Below are positions 32,205-43,303 of a stretch of DNA of 64,000 bases, one piece after another. The notes under the pieces were generated by a model. It searched no databases and was not told where the DNA came from. It saw only the letters and a list, made by a program, of their open reading frames with translations. Numbering within the stretch: the stretch's first letter is position 1; each line of letters opens with the position of its first letter. Made by a program: the position numbers and the translations under genes. Source of the DNA: an uncultured Pantoea sp. (GTDB lineage: Bacteria; Pseudomonadota; Gammaproteobacteria; Enterobacterales; Enterobacteriaceae); the NCBI GenBank assembly GCA_913775175.1, contig CAJYKU010000019.1, positions 124,001 through 188,000 of the forward strand, given 5' to 3'.

Positions 32205-32284
32205 CTGCCTGCCATCTGTTCAGGCTGGTGCAGGTTATTGCTATGGCTACAGCAACACATTCTCTCTGCGCGGTGACAACATAG

Positions 32285-35137
32285 CTATGCCTTGCGACTG
32301 GTTCGCACGCGGGCCGCGTAGCGCGCCAGCGTGCTCTTTAGTTCATCCAGCGTGACCGGCTTCGACAGGCAATCATCCATGCCGGCATCCATACAGCGCT
32401 GCTTCTCTTCCGCCAGGGCATTAGCGGTAACGCCAACCACCGGGAAAACATGCCCCAGCTGACGCAGCCGCTGCGTCAGGCGATAACCATCCATATTGGG
32501 CATGTTCACGTCACTCAACACAATATCGATATCATTGCGGCTCAATACGTTAAGCGCATCTACTCCATCCTGCGCTGTTTTGGTCTGATAGCCCAGCGTG
32601 CCCAGCTGTTCTGAAAGCAGCATACGGTTGATAGGATGGTCGTCCACAATCAGGATCATAATATCGTCATTGTTGCTGGCGATCTCTGCCGCCGGCAATG
32701 GCAGTGGCGTGATAGTGTCACTATCAATAGCGATACGATAGATGCGCCCCAGCAGCAACGGCAGATCGTGCAGGGTGGCACTGCTCTGCACCCAGACGCC
32801 TGGTGAGCGCTCCTGTGGCATATCGATATGCTTGCCACAAATCTGAATGCGGGCGCGCAGCGGCTGCATCAGCGTATCATCATGATCGCAGATCACCACA
32901 TCATCAGCGCCCGCCTCTCCCTGCCAGATAGCTGCCTGCAACCCCTGCTGTTGCAGCAGACGCAGTAAAAATGTCGCCAGATAGTCGTTACGCAGATCAA
33001 GCCAGATCGCTTTCTCTTTCAAACCATCCAGTAGCGGCGGTGCTGGCTGCTGTCCGGCGTAGATCGGTATGCGTACCACAAACTCACTGCCCATGCCTGG
33101 CTCGGACTCGACCTCAATATCGCCATCCATCATGTTGATAAGCTTTTCGCAGATTGCCAGCCCAAGGCCGGTGCCCTGGAAGTTACGCTGTACACTACTT
33201 CCCACCTGGAAGAAGGGATCAAACAACCGCGTCACCTCTCTGGCCGGGATGCCGACGCCGGTGTCCCGCACACGGAAAGCGAGATATCCCTCTTTCACGT
33301 AGGCGTGCAGAATAATACAACCGGTATGGGTGAATTTGATGGCATTGTTCAGCAGGTTAGAGATCACCTGTTGCAGACGCAGCGGATCGCCATCCAGCGC
33401 CAGCGGAACATTATTTTCAATAAATACATAGAGCGTCAGGCGCTTACGCACAACCAGTGACAGATAGTTACTGGTGATATGGTTAATCACTTCGCGCGGT
33501 GAGAATGGACGCGGCTCAATCTTGAGCTGCTCTGACTCTATTTTCGAGAAGTCGAGAATGTCGCTGATAATTTTCAGCAGCAGACTGGAGGAGTTGTTCA
33601 TCGCCGTCACCAGCGATTCAACCCCTCTGGGCAGGCTTTTTGTCTGTAGCAGATCAAGGTTGCCGATAATGCCATAGAGCGGCGTGCGCAGCTCGTGGCT
33701 CACGGTGGCAAGGAACATCGATTTTGACTGGCTCGCCTGTTCTGCGGCATGAGCCATTTCCTGCAGCGATTGCTCCATACGCACACGGGTAGAGACATCC
33801 ACCAGCACACAAATCGCGACATTTTCATTACGATAGCGTGAGTGTACAAAGCTAATCTGCAAATTGGTGTTGCTGCCGGTCAGCACATCAACAAAATTTA
33901 CCTGCTGGCCGCTGATAATCTCATTCAGCCGCAGGCGATCTTCCTGTGTCAGCAGCGTCAGATAGTTATGTGCCAGTTCGTTACTGAGAATATTAGTGCC
34001 GTCACGGGTACGCAGAATACAGATCCCCACCGGCGCAGAGGCAACAATTTTGCGGTTAAACTGCTCATGCTCCTCCAGCCGATGCGCATTATCCTCTGCG
34101 GGCAAAAACATGCGCCGCTCAAAGATCCACGCCAAAGTAAACAGCACAATCGCGCTTAGAATATTGAGCAAAAGTGCGTTGATAAGTAACAGACGCAGCT
34201 GATCAACCATCACCGACGTTGGCAGCGACCAGACCATATTCAGATCTGACGGCGGCAGCGGTTTTTTCAGTACCAGCTGACGGTAGCTATCAAGATAGCC
34301 AAACCAGGTGCTCTGATCCGGCAGGTTATCCAGCGCATAGCCTGGTCCCCCGCGACGTGAACTTAGCAGCGGCCGGTAGTTTTCATCGGTAATGGTCGCC
34401 ACCAGCGGTAGCCCGCCGGGCTGAATAAACTCATCCAGCCGGATATTCTGCTCAATCCCCAGCAGCGCCTGCAGCTTGTTGGCAACATAGACCGGCACAA
34501 CCATATAAAAATTGCCGGTGCCAGGCTGGGTGCTGTTGGTGATCCAGAACATGGGATTGCGTCGATCTTCTTCATTGCTGTTGCGGTAGTGCAACACATG
34601 TTCGCGCAGCGCTTTCAGGCTGCGTTCACGATCCACCGGATTACTGCTGCCGATAGTAAAATCTGCCAGACACTGGCTTTCACCACCAATAAAGAAAACC
34701 CGGTTAAGCTCATAGGCTGCAGCAAAGTTACTTTTCCAGTAGTTGATAAAATAGCTGAGTGAATCGAGCGAATTGCGCCAGGTGTTGCTCATTGAGGTGC
34801 AGTCGCCATCAGAGAACAGCGGGGTAAACTGCGGCAGCACATTTTTGCTGGCGGGCAGTCCGTTAAACATCTCCAGGCCGCTGGCGCTGCTGCCCAGGCG
34901 ATTCTCGGTGATATACTTGAGTTCGCGCATAATGTCAGCCGAATGCCTGACATACCACTGCGCCTTGCCGTAGTTAGCCGCGACCTCCTGTCTTATCCCG
35001 TTCTCTTTATCATGCAGCACATTAATAATGTAGAACGTGGTCAGTAATGCACCCAGCGACCAGATCAGCAGTGCCAGCGCCCGAAACAGATAGCGCGAGA
35101 TGCGAAGCGTGGTACGGAAGGAGACAAGATATTTCAA
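32285..35137 (-). CDS. rcsC: Sensor histidine kinase RcsC (probable TTG start)
   Basis: LKYLVSFRTTLRISRYLFRALAL aligns to the RcsC N-terminus at TTG 35137; H-box SHELRTPLYGIIGNLDLLQ; C-terminal receiver. Confidence 0.95.
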   Translation of the reverse strand: MKYLVSFRTTLRISRYLFRALALLIWSLGALLTTFYIINVLHDKENGIRQEVAANYGKAQWYVRHSADIMRELKYITENRLGSSASGLEMFNGLPASKNVLPQFTPLFSDGDCTSMSNTWRNSLDSLSYFINYWKSNFAAAYELNRVFFIGGESQCLADFTIGSSNPVDRERSLKALREHVLHYRNSNEEDRRNPMFWITNSTQPGTGNFYMVVPVYVANKLQALLGIEQNIRLDEFIQPGGLPLVATITDENYRPLLSSRRGGPGYALDNLPDQSTWFGYLDSYRQLVLKKPLPPSDLNMVWSLPTSVMVDQLRLLLINALLLNILSAIVLFTLAWIFERRMFLPAEDNAHRLEEHEQFNRKIVASAPVGICILRTRDGTNILSNELAHNYLTLLTQEDRLRLNEIISGQQVNFVDVLTGSNTNLQISFVHSRYRNENVAICVLVDVSTRVRMEQSLQEMAHAAEQASQSKSMFLATVSHELRTPLYGIIGNLDLLQTKSLPRGVESLVTAMNNSSSLLLKIISDILDFSKIESEQLKIEPRPFSPREVINHITSNYLSLVVRKRLTLYVFIENNVPLALDGDPLRLQQVISNLLNNAIKFTHTGCIILHAYVKEGYLAFRVRDTGVGIPAREVTRLFDPFFQVGSSVQRNFQGTGLGLAICEKLINMMDGDIEVESEPGMGSEFVVRIPIYAGQQPAPPLLDGLKEKAIWLDLRNDYLATFLLRLLQQQGLQAAIWQGEAGADDVVICDHDDTLMQPLRARIQICGKHIDMPQERSPGVWVQSSATLHDLPLLLGRIYRIAIDSDTITPLPLPAAEIASNNDDIMILIVDDHPINRMLLSEQLGTLGYQTKTAQDGVDALNVLSRNDIDIVLSDVNMPNMDGYRLTQRLRQLGHVFPVVGVTANALAEEKQRCMDAGMDDCLSKPVTLDELKSTLARYAARVRTSRKA

Positions 35138-35247
35138 GAGAGGCTCACTGGCAGTAACAGTTAACAGGACGTAAAAAAGGTGCACATACACTAGCCTTAT
35201 CATTGCGAAAAAGCCAGCTGACGCCCACCCCCTGGATAAAACTCAGA

Positions 35248-35282
35248 TAAAGAAACGGCAGGTCAGTTGCCCTGACCTGCCG
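35248..35282 (-). terminator. Rho-independent terminator of gyrA
   Basis: CGGCAGGTCA-7 nt-TGACCTGCCG followed on the minus strand by TTTCTTTA. Confidence 0.85.
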
Positions 35283-35303
35283 CAGAGAGATGCCGTCAGA
35301 CGA

Positions 35304-37943
35304 TTAGATGTCGTCTTCCGCCTCTGGTGCATCGTCGTCGCTCTCAACTTCCGGCGCAATATCCTCTTCGCCTTCCGCTACGCTGCCGTCAATCGCATCC
35401 AGTTCCTCTTCTTCAACGGGTTCAGCCACACGCTGCAGGCCAACAACGTTTTCATCTTCCGCAGTACGGATCAGAATTACGCCCTGAGTGTTACGCCCTA
35501 CCACGCTGACCTCTGACACGCGGGTACGCACCAGTGTACCGGCATCGGTAATCATCATGATTTGATCGCCATCCACTACCTGCACGGCACCGATAACCGG
35601 CCCGTTACGCCCGGTGACTTTGATCGAGATAACCCCCTGAGTCGCACGCGATTTGGTTGGATACTCGCTGTTTGCAGTACGCTTGCCATAGCCGTTCTGC
35701 GTTACGGTCAGGATTGCACCCTCTTCACGCGGCACAATCAGCGACACCACTTTGTCACCCTCAGCCAGTTTGATACCGCGTACGCCCGAGGCTGAACGCC
35801 CCATCGCGCGCACTGCGCTTTCAGCAAAGCGAACCACTTTACCGCCGGCTGAGAAGAGCATCGCTTCGTCGTTGCCGTTGGTCAGCGCCACGCCAATCAG
35901 CTCATCATCTTCACGCAGATTAATGGCGATGATGCCCGCACTACGTGGACGACTAAACTCCTGCAGCGCCGTTTTCTTCACGGTGCCATCTGCAGTGGCC
36001 ATAAAGATATTGAAGCCTTCGGTATATTCACGCACCGGCAGAATGGCAGTGATACGCTCATTGGCCTCCAGCGGCAGCAGGTTAACGATCGGACGACCAC
36101 GCGCTCCGCGGCTCGCTTCCGGCAGCTGATAGACTTTCATCCAGTAGAGACGGCCACGGCTGGAGAAGCAGAGAATGGTGTCATGCGTATTCGCCACCAG
36201 CAGGCGATCAATGAAATCTTCTTCTTTGATGCGCGCTGCTGATTTGCCTTTACCACCGCGACGCTGTGCTTCGTAATCTGATAGTGGCTGATATTTCACA
36301 TATCCCTGATGAGATAGCGTAACAACCACATCTTCCTGATTAATCAGATCTTCGATATTGATATCAGCGCTGTTAGCGGTGATCTCTGTGCGGCGTGCAT
36401 CACCGAACTGGTCGCGCATCGCTTCCAGCTCTTCGCGGATCACTTCCATCAGGCGCTCTGCACTTTGCAGAATGTGCAGCAGGCTGGCGATTTGATCCAG
36501 CAGCTCTTTATACTCGTCGAGCAGTTTTTCATGCTCCAGACCCGTGAGCTTCTGCAGGCGCAGATCGAGAATGGCCTGTGCCTGCTGCTCGGTCAGGTAG
36601 TAACGACCATCGCGGATACCAAACTCCGGCTCCAGCCACTCCGGGCGCGCTGCGTCATCACCGGCACGCTCCAGCATCGCTGCAACGTTTCCGAGATCCC
36701 ACGCCTGAGCCAGCAAAGCACCTTTCGCTTCAGCGGGTGTTGGCGCACGACGGATCAGCTCGATGATAGGATCGATATTCGCCAGCGCAATCGCCAGGCC
36801 TTCCAGGATATGTGCACGATCGCGGGCTTTGCGCAGCTCAAAAATAGTACGGCGCGTAACAACTTCACGACGATGGCGAACAAAGGCTTCGATGATCCCT
36901 TTCAGCGTCATGATCTTTGGCTGACCCTGATGCAGTGCCACCATATTGATACCGAATGAGACCTGCAGCTGTGTCAGCGAGTAGAGGTTGTTCAGAACCA
37001 CTTCACCGACCGCATCGCGCTTCACTTCGATAACAATGCGCATGCCATCTTTGTCAGATTCATCACGCAGACCGCTGATACCCTCAACGCGTTTCTCTTT
37101 TACCAGCTCAGCGATCTTTTCAATCAGACGCGCTTTGTTAACCTGATAAGGGATCTCATTGACGATAATGGTTTCGCGACCGGTTTTAGCATCGGTTTCG
37201 ATCTCGCCGCGCGCGCGGATATAAATTTTACCGCGGCCGGTACGATAAGCTTCTTCGATACCACGACGCCCATTAATAAAGGCAGCCGTCGGGAAATCTG
37301 GCCCGGTGATATGCTCCATTAACCCTTCAACGCTGATATTTTCATCATCGATAAAGGCGAGGCAGCCGTTGATCACTTCTGTCAGGTTATGTGGCGGAAT
37401 ATTGGTCGCCATACCCACGGCGATACCGGAGGAGCCATTGACCAGCAGATTGGGAATTTTGGTTGGCAGCACTTCCGGGATCTGCTCCGTGCCATCGTAG
37501 TTTGGCACAAAGTCGACCGTCTCTTTTTCCAGATCGGCCAGAAGCTCAGAGGAGATCTTAGCCATACGGACTTCGGTATAACGCATTGCAGCGGCTGAGT
37601 CGCCATCCACCGAACCAAAGTTACCCTGACCGTCAACCAGCATATAGCGCAGGGAGAACGGCTGAGCCATACGGACAATACTTTCGTATACAGCAGAGTC
37701 ACCGTGCGGGTGATACTTACCGATAACGTCACCCACCACACGGGCAGATTTCTTATAGGCTTTATTCCAGTCGTTACCCAGTTCGCTCATGGCGTAAAGC
37801 ACGCGGCGATGCACCGGCTTCAGGCCATCACGGACATCGGGTAAGGCTCGGCCAACAATGACCGACATGGCGTAATCGAGGTAGGAGTTTTTCAGCTCTT
37901 CTTCGATATTGACCGGTGTAATTTCTCTCGCAAGGTCGCTCAT
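35304..37943 (-). CDS. gyrA: DNA gyrase subunit A
   Basis: [52 protein letters not shown]... Confidence 0.98.
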   Translation of the reverse strand: MSDLAREITPVNIEEELKNSYLDYAMSVIVGRALPDVRDGLKPVHRRVLYAMSELGNDWNKAYKKSARVVGDVIGKYHPHGDSAVYESIVRMAQPFSLRYMLVDGQGNFGSVDGDSAAAMRYTEVRMAKISSELLADLEKETVDFVPNYDGTEQIPEVLPTKIPNLLVNGSSGIAVGMATNIPPHNLTEVINGCLAFIDDENISVEGLMEHITGPDFPTAAFINGRRGIEEAYRTGRGKIYIRARGEIETDAKTGRETIIVNEIPYQVNKARLIEKIAELVKEKRVEGISGLRDESDKDGMRIVIEVKRDAVGEVVLNNLYSLTQLQVSFGINMVALHQGQPKIMTLKGIIEAFVRHRREVVTRRTIFELRKARDRAHILEGLAIALANIDPIIELIRRAPTPAEAKGALLAQAWDLGNVAAMLERAGDDAARPEWLEPEFGIRDGRYYLTEQQAQAILDLRLQKLTGLEHEKLLDEYKELLDQIASLLHILQSAERLMEVIREELEAMRDQFGDARRTEITANSADINIEDLINQEDVVVTLSHQGYVKYQPLSDYEAQRRGGKGKSAARIKEEDFIDRLLVANTHDTILCFSSRGRLYWMKVYQLPEASRGARGRPIVNLLPLEANERITAILPVREYTEGFNIFMATADGTVKKTALQEFSRPRSAGIIAINLREDDELIGVALTNGNDEAMLFSAGGKVVRFAESAVRAMGRSASGVRGIKLAEGDKVVSLIVPREEGAILTVTQNGYGKRTANSEYPTKSRATQGVISIKVTGRNGPVIGAVQVVDGDQIMMITDAGTLVRTRVSEVSVVGRNTQGVILIRTAEDENVVGLQRVAEPVEEEELDAIDGSVAEGEEDIAPEVESDDDAPEAEDDI

Positions 37944-38119
37944 GGAGCCGCTATCCCTCTACTTAATCCCGGATTTTAAAGGTGCGAAAGTATATCACAC
38001 TGCTTACGTGCGGTGAACGTAAAGCGGGGGTTTGTGGCGCTTTTCCTTTGCGTTGAAAGATGTCACCTCGCACTTAAGCGTTTATACTCAGATGATATTT
38101 TGCCAGGAGTCGTTATTTA

Positions 38120-38863
38120 ATGAGTGAACAACCGCAGGAAAGCCGTCAGAACGTCGATCATAGCGAAATTGCCAAGTTTGAAGCGCTCGCTTCACGCTGG
38201 TGGGATTTAGAGGGCGAATTTAAACCACTGCACCGCATCAATCCGCTGCGTCTCGGCTGGATTGCACAGCACAGCAACGGTTTGTTCGGTAAAAAAGTGC
38301 TGGACGTTGGCTGCGGCGGCGGCATCCTGGCGGAGAGCATGGCGCGTGAAGGCGCAGAAGTGACCGGGCTGGATATGGGCGCTGAGCCGCTGGCAGTCGC
38401 GCGTCTGCACGCTGAGGAGAGTGGCGTCACAGTTAGCTACATTCAGCAGACGGTAGAAGATCACGCCGACAGCCATGCCGGGCAGTATGATGTTGTGACC
38501 TGTATGGAGATGCTGGAGCATGTGCCGGATCCGCGCTCAATTGTGATGGCCTGCGCGCGTCTGGTTAAACCAGGTGGCGAAGTCTTTTTCTCGACCATTA
38601 ATCGCAATCCGAAAGCCTGGCTGCTGGCGATATTTGGTGCCGAATATGTGCTGCGGATGCTGCCGCGCGGCACGCATGATGCGAAAAAATTTATTCGTCC
38701 CTCAGAACTGCTGACGTGGGTCGATGAAACCACCCTGCGTGAACGCCATATGATCGGGCTGCACTACAACCCGCTGACCAACAAATTTCGTCTTGGGCCA
38801 GGTGTGGATGTTAACTATATGATTCATACTCATGCGCAGCGTGACGCATCCGAAACGCGTTAA
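38120..38863 (+). CDS. ubiG: Ubiquinone biosynthesis O-methyltransferase
   Basis: SAM motif [13 protein letters not shown]; next to gyrA. Confidence 0.96.
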   Translation: MSEQPQESRQNVDHSEIAKFEALASRWWDLEGEFKPLHRINPLRLGWIAQHSNGLFGKKVLDVGCGGGILAESMAREGAEVTGLDMGAEPLAVARLHAEESGVTVSYIQQTVEDHADSHAGQYDVVTCMEMLEHVPDPRSIVMACARLVKPGGEVFFSTINRNPKAWLLAIFGAEYVLRMLPRGTHDAKKFIRPSELLTWVDETTLRERHMIGLHYNPLTNKFRLGPGVDVNYMIHTHAQRDASETR

Positions 38864-38870
38864 TCTCTGG

Positions 38871-38897
38871 GCTCGCTCTATCGGGCGAGCTGTTTTT
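38871..38897 (+). terminator. Rho-independent terminator of ubiG
   Basis: GCTCGC ... GCGAGC stem followed by TGTTTTT. Confidence 0.7.
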
Positions 38898-39121
38898 GCT
38901 TCATACCGCTAGCTGATTTTTTACGTTTAGCCTCTGTCATAATTCCTGACACCATAGCGTTGAGTGAGTTTTACGCGCTCAGTCATACTATTAAAAAAAA
39001 GTCTGAAAGCGTTGACAGCAATCCAGGCCTTATTGGCTGCGGATCCAGGATTTTTACGCAGTCACAAGACCGATTTTTTACAAAAATCAACTCTTGTTAA
39101 GCAAAGAATGCTGACTAAAAT

Positions 39122-39170
39122 ACTCACCATATAGTTAGTAAAACTTCCCACACCCCCTATATATAGTGTT
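39122..39170 (+). promoter_or_regulatory. Candidate tandem NrdR boxes upstream of nrdAB
   Basis: CTCACCATATAGTTAGT and CACCCCCTATATATAGTGTT, ATATAG cores 32 bp apart (three helical turns). Confidence 0.6.
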
Positions 39171-39222
39171 TATCCACAGGCTTACTCACAGCGAGCGGCT
39201 TGTGCATAGACCTTGTGAATAG
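39170..39222 (+). promoter_or_regulatory. DnaA-box cluster upstream of nrdA
   Basis: Consensus TTATCCACA (39170-39178) plus inverted near-matches TGTGCATAG (39201-39209) and TGTGAATAG (39214-39222). Confidence 0.65.
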
Positions 39223-39265
39223 TTAGGGGATAATTTTGTATTTCATGGACAGGTAAACACGCGAC

Positions 39266-41551
39266 ATGAACCAAAGTCTGCTCGTCACCAAACGCGATGG
39301 CCGTCAGGAACGCATTGATCTCGATAAAATTCACCGTGTACTCGACTGGGCGGCTGAAGGGCTGAACAACGTTTCAGTTTCTCAGGTTGAGCTGCGTTCC
39401 CATATTCAGTTCTATGACGGCATCAGAACGTCTGATATCCATGAGACTATTATCAAGGCAGCCGCCGATCTGATCTCGCGCGATGCGCCAGATTATCAAT
39501 ATCTGGCTGCACGTCTGGCGATCTTCCACCTGCGCAAAAAGGCGTATGGCCAGTTTGAGCCACCTAAGCTGTATGACCAGGTTGTGAACATGGTTGAGCT
39601 GGGCAAATATGACCGCCATCTGCTGGAAGATTACAGCCGCGAAGAGTTCGAGCTGATGGATAGCTTTATCGATCACTGGCGTGATATGAACTTTTCCTAC
39701 GCTGCAGTAAAGCAGCTGGAAGGCAAATATCTGGTACAGAACCGCGTCAGCGGTGAGATCTATGAGAGCGCCCAGTTCCTCTATATCCTGGTGGCAGCGT
39801 GCCTGTTCTCAAACTATCCACGCGAGACGCGTATGGATTATATCCAGCGCTTCTACGACGCAATCTCCACCTTTAAGATTTCACTGCCAACGCCGATTAT
39901 GTCTGGCGTGCGCACACCGACGCGCCAGTTCAGCTCCTGCGTCCTGATTGAGTGCGGCGATAGCCTGGACTCGATTAACGCGACCTCCAGCGCAATTGTT
40001 AAATATGTGTCACAACGTGCCGGTATCGGCATCAATGCGGGACGCATTCGCGCACTGGGTAGCCCGATTCGTGGTGGGGAAGCTTTCCATACAGGCTGTA
40101 TCCCATTCTATAAACATTTCCAGACGGCGGTAAAATCGTGCTCGCAGGGCGGCGTGCGCGGCGGTGCGGCAACGCTGTTCTATCCGATGTGGCATCTGGA
40201 AGTGGAAAGCCTGCTGGTACTGAAAAACAACCGTGGCGTAGAGGGCAACCGCGTCCGTCATATGGACTATGGTGTGCAGATCAACAAACTGATGTATACC
40301 CGTCTGCTGAAAGGTGAAGATATCACGCTGTTCAGCCCTTCTGATGTGCCGGGCCTCTACGACGCGTTTTTCGCCGACCAGAGTGAGTTTGAGCGTCTCT
40401 ACACCAAATATGAGCAGGATGAGAGCATTCGCAAGCAGCGCGTTAAAGCTGTTGATCTCTTCTCGCTGATGATGCAGGAGCGTGCCTCAACCGGCCGTAT
40501 CTACATTCAGAACGTCGATCACTGCAACACCCACAGCCCGTTTGATTCGACGATTGCGCCAGTGCGTCAGTCCAACCTCTGCCTGGAGATTGCACTGCCA
40601 ACCAAGCCGCTGAATGATGTCAATGATGAAAACGGCGAGATTGCGCTCTGCACACTTTCGGCGTTTAACCTGGGCGCAATTGAGAGCCTGGATGATCTGG
40701 AAGAGCTGGCGGTGCTGGCGGTGCGTGCACTGGATGCCCTGCTCGACTACCAGGATTATCCGATTCCGGCAGCGCAGCGCGGCGCAATGGGCCGTCGCAC
40801 GCTGGGAATTGGTGTCATCAACTATGCCTACTATCTGGCGAAGCATGGCGTACGCTACTCTGACGGCAGCGCAAACAATCTGACGCATAAAACCTTTGAA
40901 GCTATTCAGTACTATCTGCTGAAAGCCTCAAACGAGCTGGCGAAAGAGCAAGGCGCCTGCCCATGGTTTAAAGAGACCACCTATTCGCAGGGCATATTGC
41001 CGATTGATACCTATAAAAAGGATCTGGACGCTATCTGCAATGAGCCACTGCATCTCGACTGGGAAGCGCTGCGTGAGTCAATCACCACGCACGGTTTGCG
41101 TAACTCCACGCTCTCTGCGCTGATGCCATCTGAGACCTCCTCGCAGATCTCCAATGCCACCAATGGCATTGAGCCACCGCGTGGTCATATCAGTATCAAA
41201 GCATCAAAAGATGGTATTCTGCGTCAGGTAGTACCTGAGTATGACCGTCTGAAAGATCAGTATGAGCTGCTGTGGGATATGCCTTCCAACGATGGCTATC
41301 TGCAGCTGGTCGGCGTCATGCAGAAATTTATCGATCAGGCGATCTCCTCAAACACCAACTACGATCCAGGCCGTTTTGCCAATGGTAAAGTGCCGATGAA
41401 ACAGCTGCTGAAAGATCTGCTGACCGCCTACAAATTTGGTGTTAAGACGCTGTACTACCAAAACACCCGCGACGGCGCAGAGGATGCTCAGGACGATCTG
41501 GCTCCTTCGATTCAGGATGATGGCTGCGAAAGCGGCGCCTGCAAGATCTAA
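39266..41551 (+). CDS. nrdA: Class Ia ribonucleotide reductase alpha subunit
   Basis: 761 aa MNQSLLVTKRDGRQERIDLDKIHRVLDWAAEGL..., C-terminal CESGACKI. Confidence 0.98.
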   Translation: MNQSLLVTKRDGRQERIDLDKIHRVLDWAAEGLNNVSVSQVELRSHIQFYDGIRTSDIHETIIKAAADLISRDAPDYQYLAARLAIFHLRKKAYGQFEPPKLYDQVVNMVELGKYDRHLLEDYSREEFELMDSFIDHWRDMNFSYAAVKQLEGKYLVQNRVSGEIYESAQFLYILVAACLFSNYPRETRMDYIQRFYDAISTFKISLPTPIMSGVRTPTRQFSSCVLIECGDSLDSINATSSAIVKYVSQRAGIGINAGRIRALGSPIRGGEAFHTGCIPFYKHFQTAVKSCSQGGVRGGAATLFYPMWHLEVESLLVLKNNRGVEGNRVRHMDYGVQINKLMYTRLLKGEDITLFSPSDVPGLYDAFFADQSEFERLYTKYEQDESIRKQRVKAVDLFSLMMQERASTGRIYIQNVDHCNTHSPFDSTIAPVRQSNLCLEIALPTKPLNDVNDENGEIALCTLSAFNLGAIESLDDLEELAVLAVRALDALLDYQDYPIPAAQRGAMGRRTLGIGVINYAYYLAKHGVRYSDGSANNLTHKTFEAIQYYLLKASNELAKEQGACPWFKETTYSQGILPIDTYKKDLDAICNEPLHLDWEALRESITTHGLRNSTLSALMPSETSSQISNATNGIEPPRGHISIKASKDGILRQVVPEYDRLKDQYELLWDMPSNDGYLQLVGVMQKFIDQAISSNTNYDPGRFANGKVPMKQLLKDLLTAYKFGVKTLYYQNTRDGAEDAQDDLAPSIQDDGCESGACKI

Positions 41552-41613
41552 GCGGCGACGCGTAATTATGTCAGGGCTGGCGCTGCCAGCCCGCTCTACT
41601 TTTGGACTTAGTC

Positions 41614-42744
41614 ATGGCTTATACAACTTTCTCACAGAATAAAAACGATCAGCTGAAAGAGCCGATGTTCTTCGGCCAGTCCGTGAACGTGGCGCGCTTT
41701 GATCAGCAAAAATATGATATTTTTGAAAAACTAATCGAAAAACAGCTCTCGTTTTTCTGGCGTCCGGAAGAGGTTGATGTCTCGCGCGACCGCATTGATT
41801 ATCAGGCGCTGCCGGAACATGAAAAGCATATCTTTATCAGCAATCTGAAGTATCAGACACTGCTGGATTCCATTCAGGGACGTAGCCCAAACGTGGCGCT
41901 GCTGCCGCTGATCTCTATCCCGGAGCTGGAAACCTGGATTGAGACCTGGGCGTTTTCTGAAACCATACACTCGCGCTCTTATACGCATATTATCCGCAAC
42001 ATCGTCAACGATCCGGCGCTGGTGTTTGATGATATCGTCACCAATGAGCAGATCCTCGCACGTGCGCAGGATATCTCGAAGTACTACGATGATCTGATCG
42101 AGATGACTAACTACTGGCATCTGCTGGGCGAAGGTACGCATCAGGTTGCGGGTAAATCAGTCACCGTCAGCCTGCGCGCCCTGAAAAAGCAGCTCTATAT
42201 CTGCCTGATGAGCGTCAACGCGCTGGAAGCGATCCGTTTCTACGTCAGCTTTGCCTGCTCATTTGCCTTTGCTGAGCGTGAGCTGATGGAAGGAAATGCG
42301 AAGATTATCCGCCTGATCGCCCGTGATGAAGCGCTGCATCTTACCGGCACTCAGCATATGCTTAATCTGATGCGCAGCGGTGAAGACGATCCGGAAATGA
42401 AAGAGATCGCTGCTGAGTGTCGCGACGAATGCTTTGATCTGTTTAAGAAAGCAGCCGAGCAGGAGAAAGAGTGGGCTGAATATCTGTTCAGCGGTGGTTC
42501 AATGATCGGCCTGAATAAAGATATTCTCTGCCAGTATATTGAGTACATCACCAATATCCGTATGCAGGCAGTAGGCCTCGATCTGCCGTTCCAGACCCGC
42601 TCTAACCCGATCCCATGGATCAACTCATGGCTGGTTTCCGATAATGTGCAAGTGGCACCACAGGAAGTTGAAGTGAGCTCCTATCTGGTGGGTCAGATTG
42701 ACTCAGAAGTCGGCGAAGATGACTTTAACGATTTCCAGCTCTGA
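41614..42744 (+). CDS. nrdB: Class Ia ribonucleotide reductase beta subunit
   Basis: [55 protein letters not shown]... Confidence 0.98.
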   Translation: MAYTTFSQNKNDQLKEPMFFGQSVNVARFDQQKYDIFEKLIEKQLSFFWRPEEVDVSRDRIDYQALPEHEKHIFISNLKYQTLLDSIQGRSPNVALLPLISIPELETWIETWAFSETIHSRSYTHIIRNIVNDPALVFDDIVTNEQILARAQDISKYYDDLIEMTNYWHLLGEGTHQVAGKSVTVSLRALKKQLYICLMSVNALEAIRFYVSFACSFAFAERELMEGNAKIIRLIARDEALHLTGTQHMLNLMRSGEDDPEMKEIAAECRDECFDLFKKAAEQEKEWAEYLFSGGSMIGLNKDILCQYIEYITNIRMQAVGLDLPFQTRSNPIPWINSWLVSDNVQVAPQEVEVSSYLVGQIDSEVGEDDFNDFQL

Positions 42745-42746
42745 TT

Positions 42747-43007
42747 ATGAGCCGTTCCGTTGTTATTCTGCGTAGTTCAGGCTCGCGCCTGGAGTGCGCA
42801 GAAGATCATCCCAACCTGCTGACGACACTGGAAGCAAACAACCTGTGCGTTGAATTTCAGTGCCGTGAGGGCTATTGCGGCTCCTGCCGTATGCGTTTGC
42901 TGAGCGGCGAAGTCGATTATACCGCAACACCGCTGGCGTTTATTCAGCAGGGCGAAATTCTGCCCTGCTGCTGTAAAGCACGCGGTGAAATAGAGATTGA
43001 GCTATAG
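42747..43007 (+). CDS. yfaE: 2Fe-2S ferredoxin-like cofactor maintenance protein
   Basis: CREGYCGSCR...CCCKARGEIEIEL; directly after nrdB. Confidence 0.96.
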   Translation: MSRSVVILRSSGSRLECAEDHPNLLTTLEANNLCVEFQCREGYCGSCRMRLLSGEVDYTATPLAFIQQGEILPCCCKARGEIEIEL

Positions 43008-43303
43008 CAACCAGATGCCATTTCAGGCAGGTGTGAGGAGACTATTGTCACTTACTGCTGCTTAGCGCTGACTCAGCAAACCAGTAAGCGGTTTCGAAAA
43101 ACGACGTGCCCTGTTCAGCCCCACTACCATTCAGCAGAGATAGCGATGGCGATATAACAGCCATGCAGACTTTTGCCGCGAGGCTCCGTTAAACAGGAGC
43201 CCGCTGCTATCAGCAGAGAAAGAACGCAACTGCTGGCAGCCAAACTCCTTTTTTAGCGCCAGAGCGGGTATAAAACCGTTTACAGCGCAGTCGCTGATGA
43301 TAA

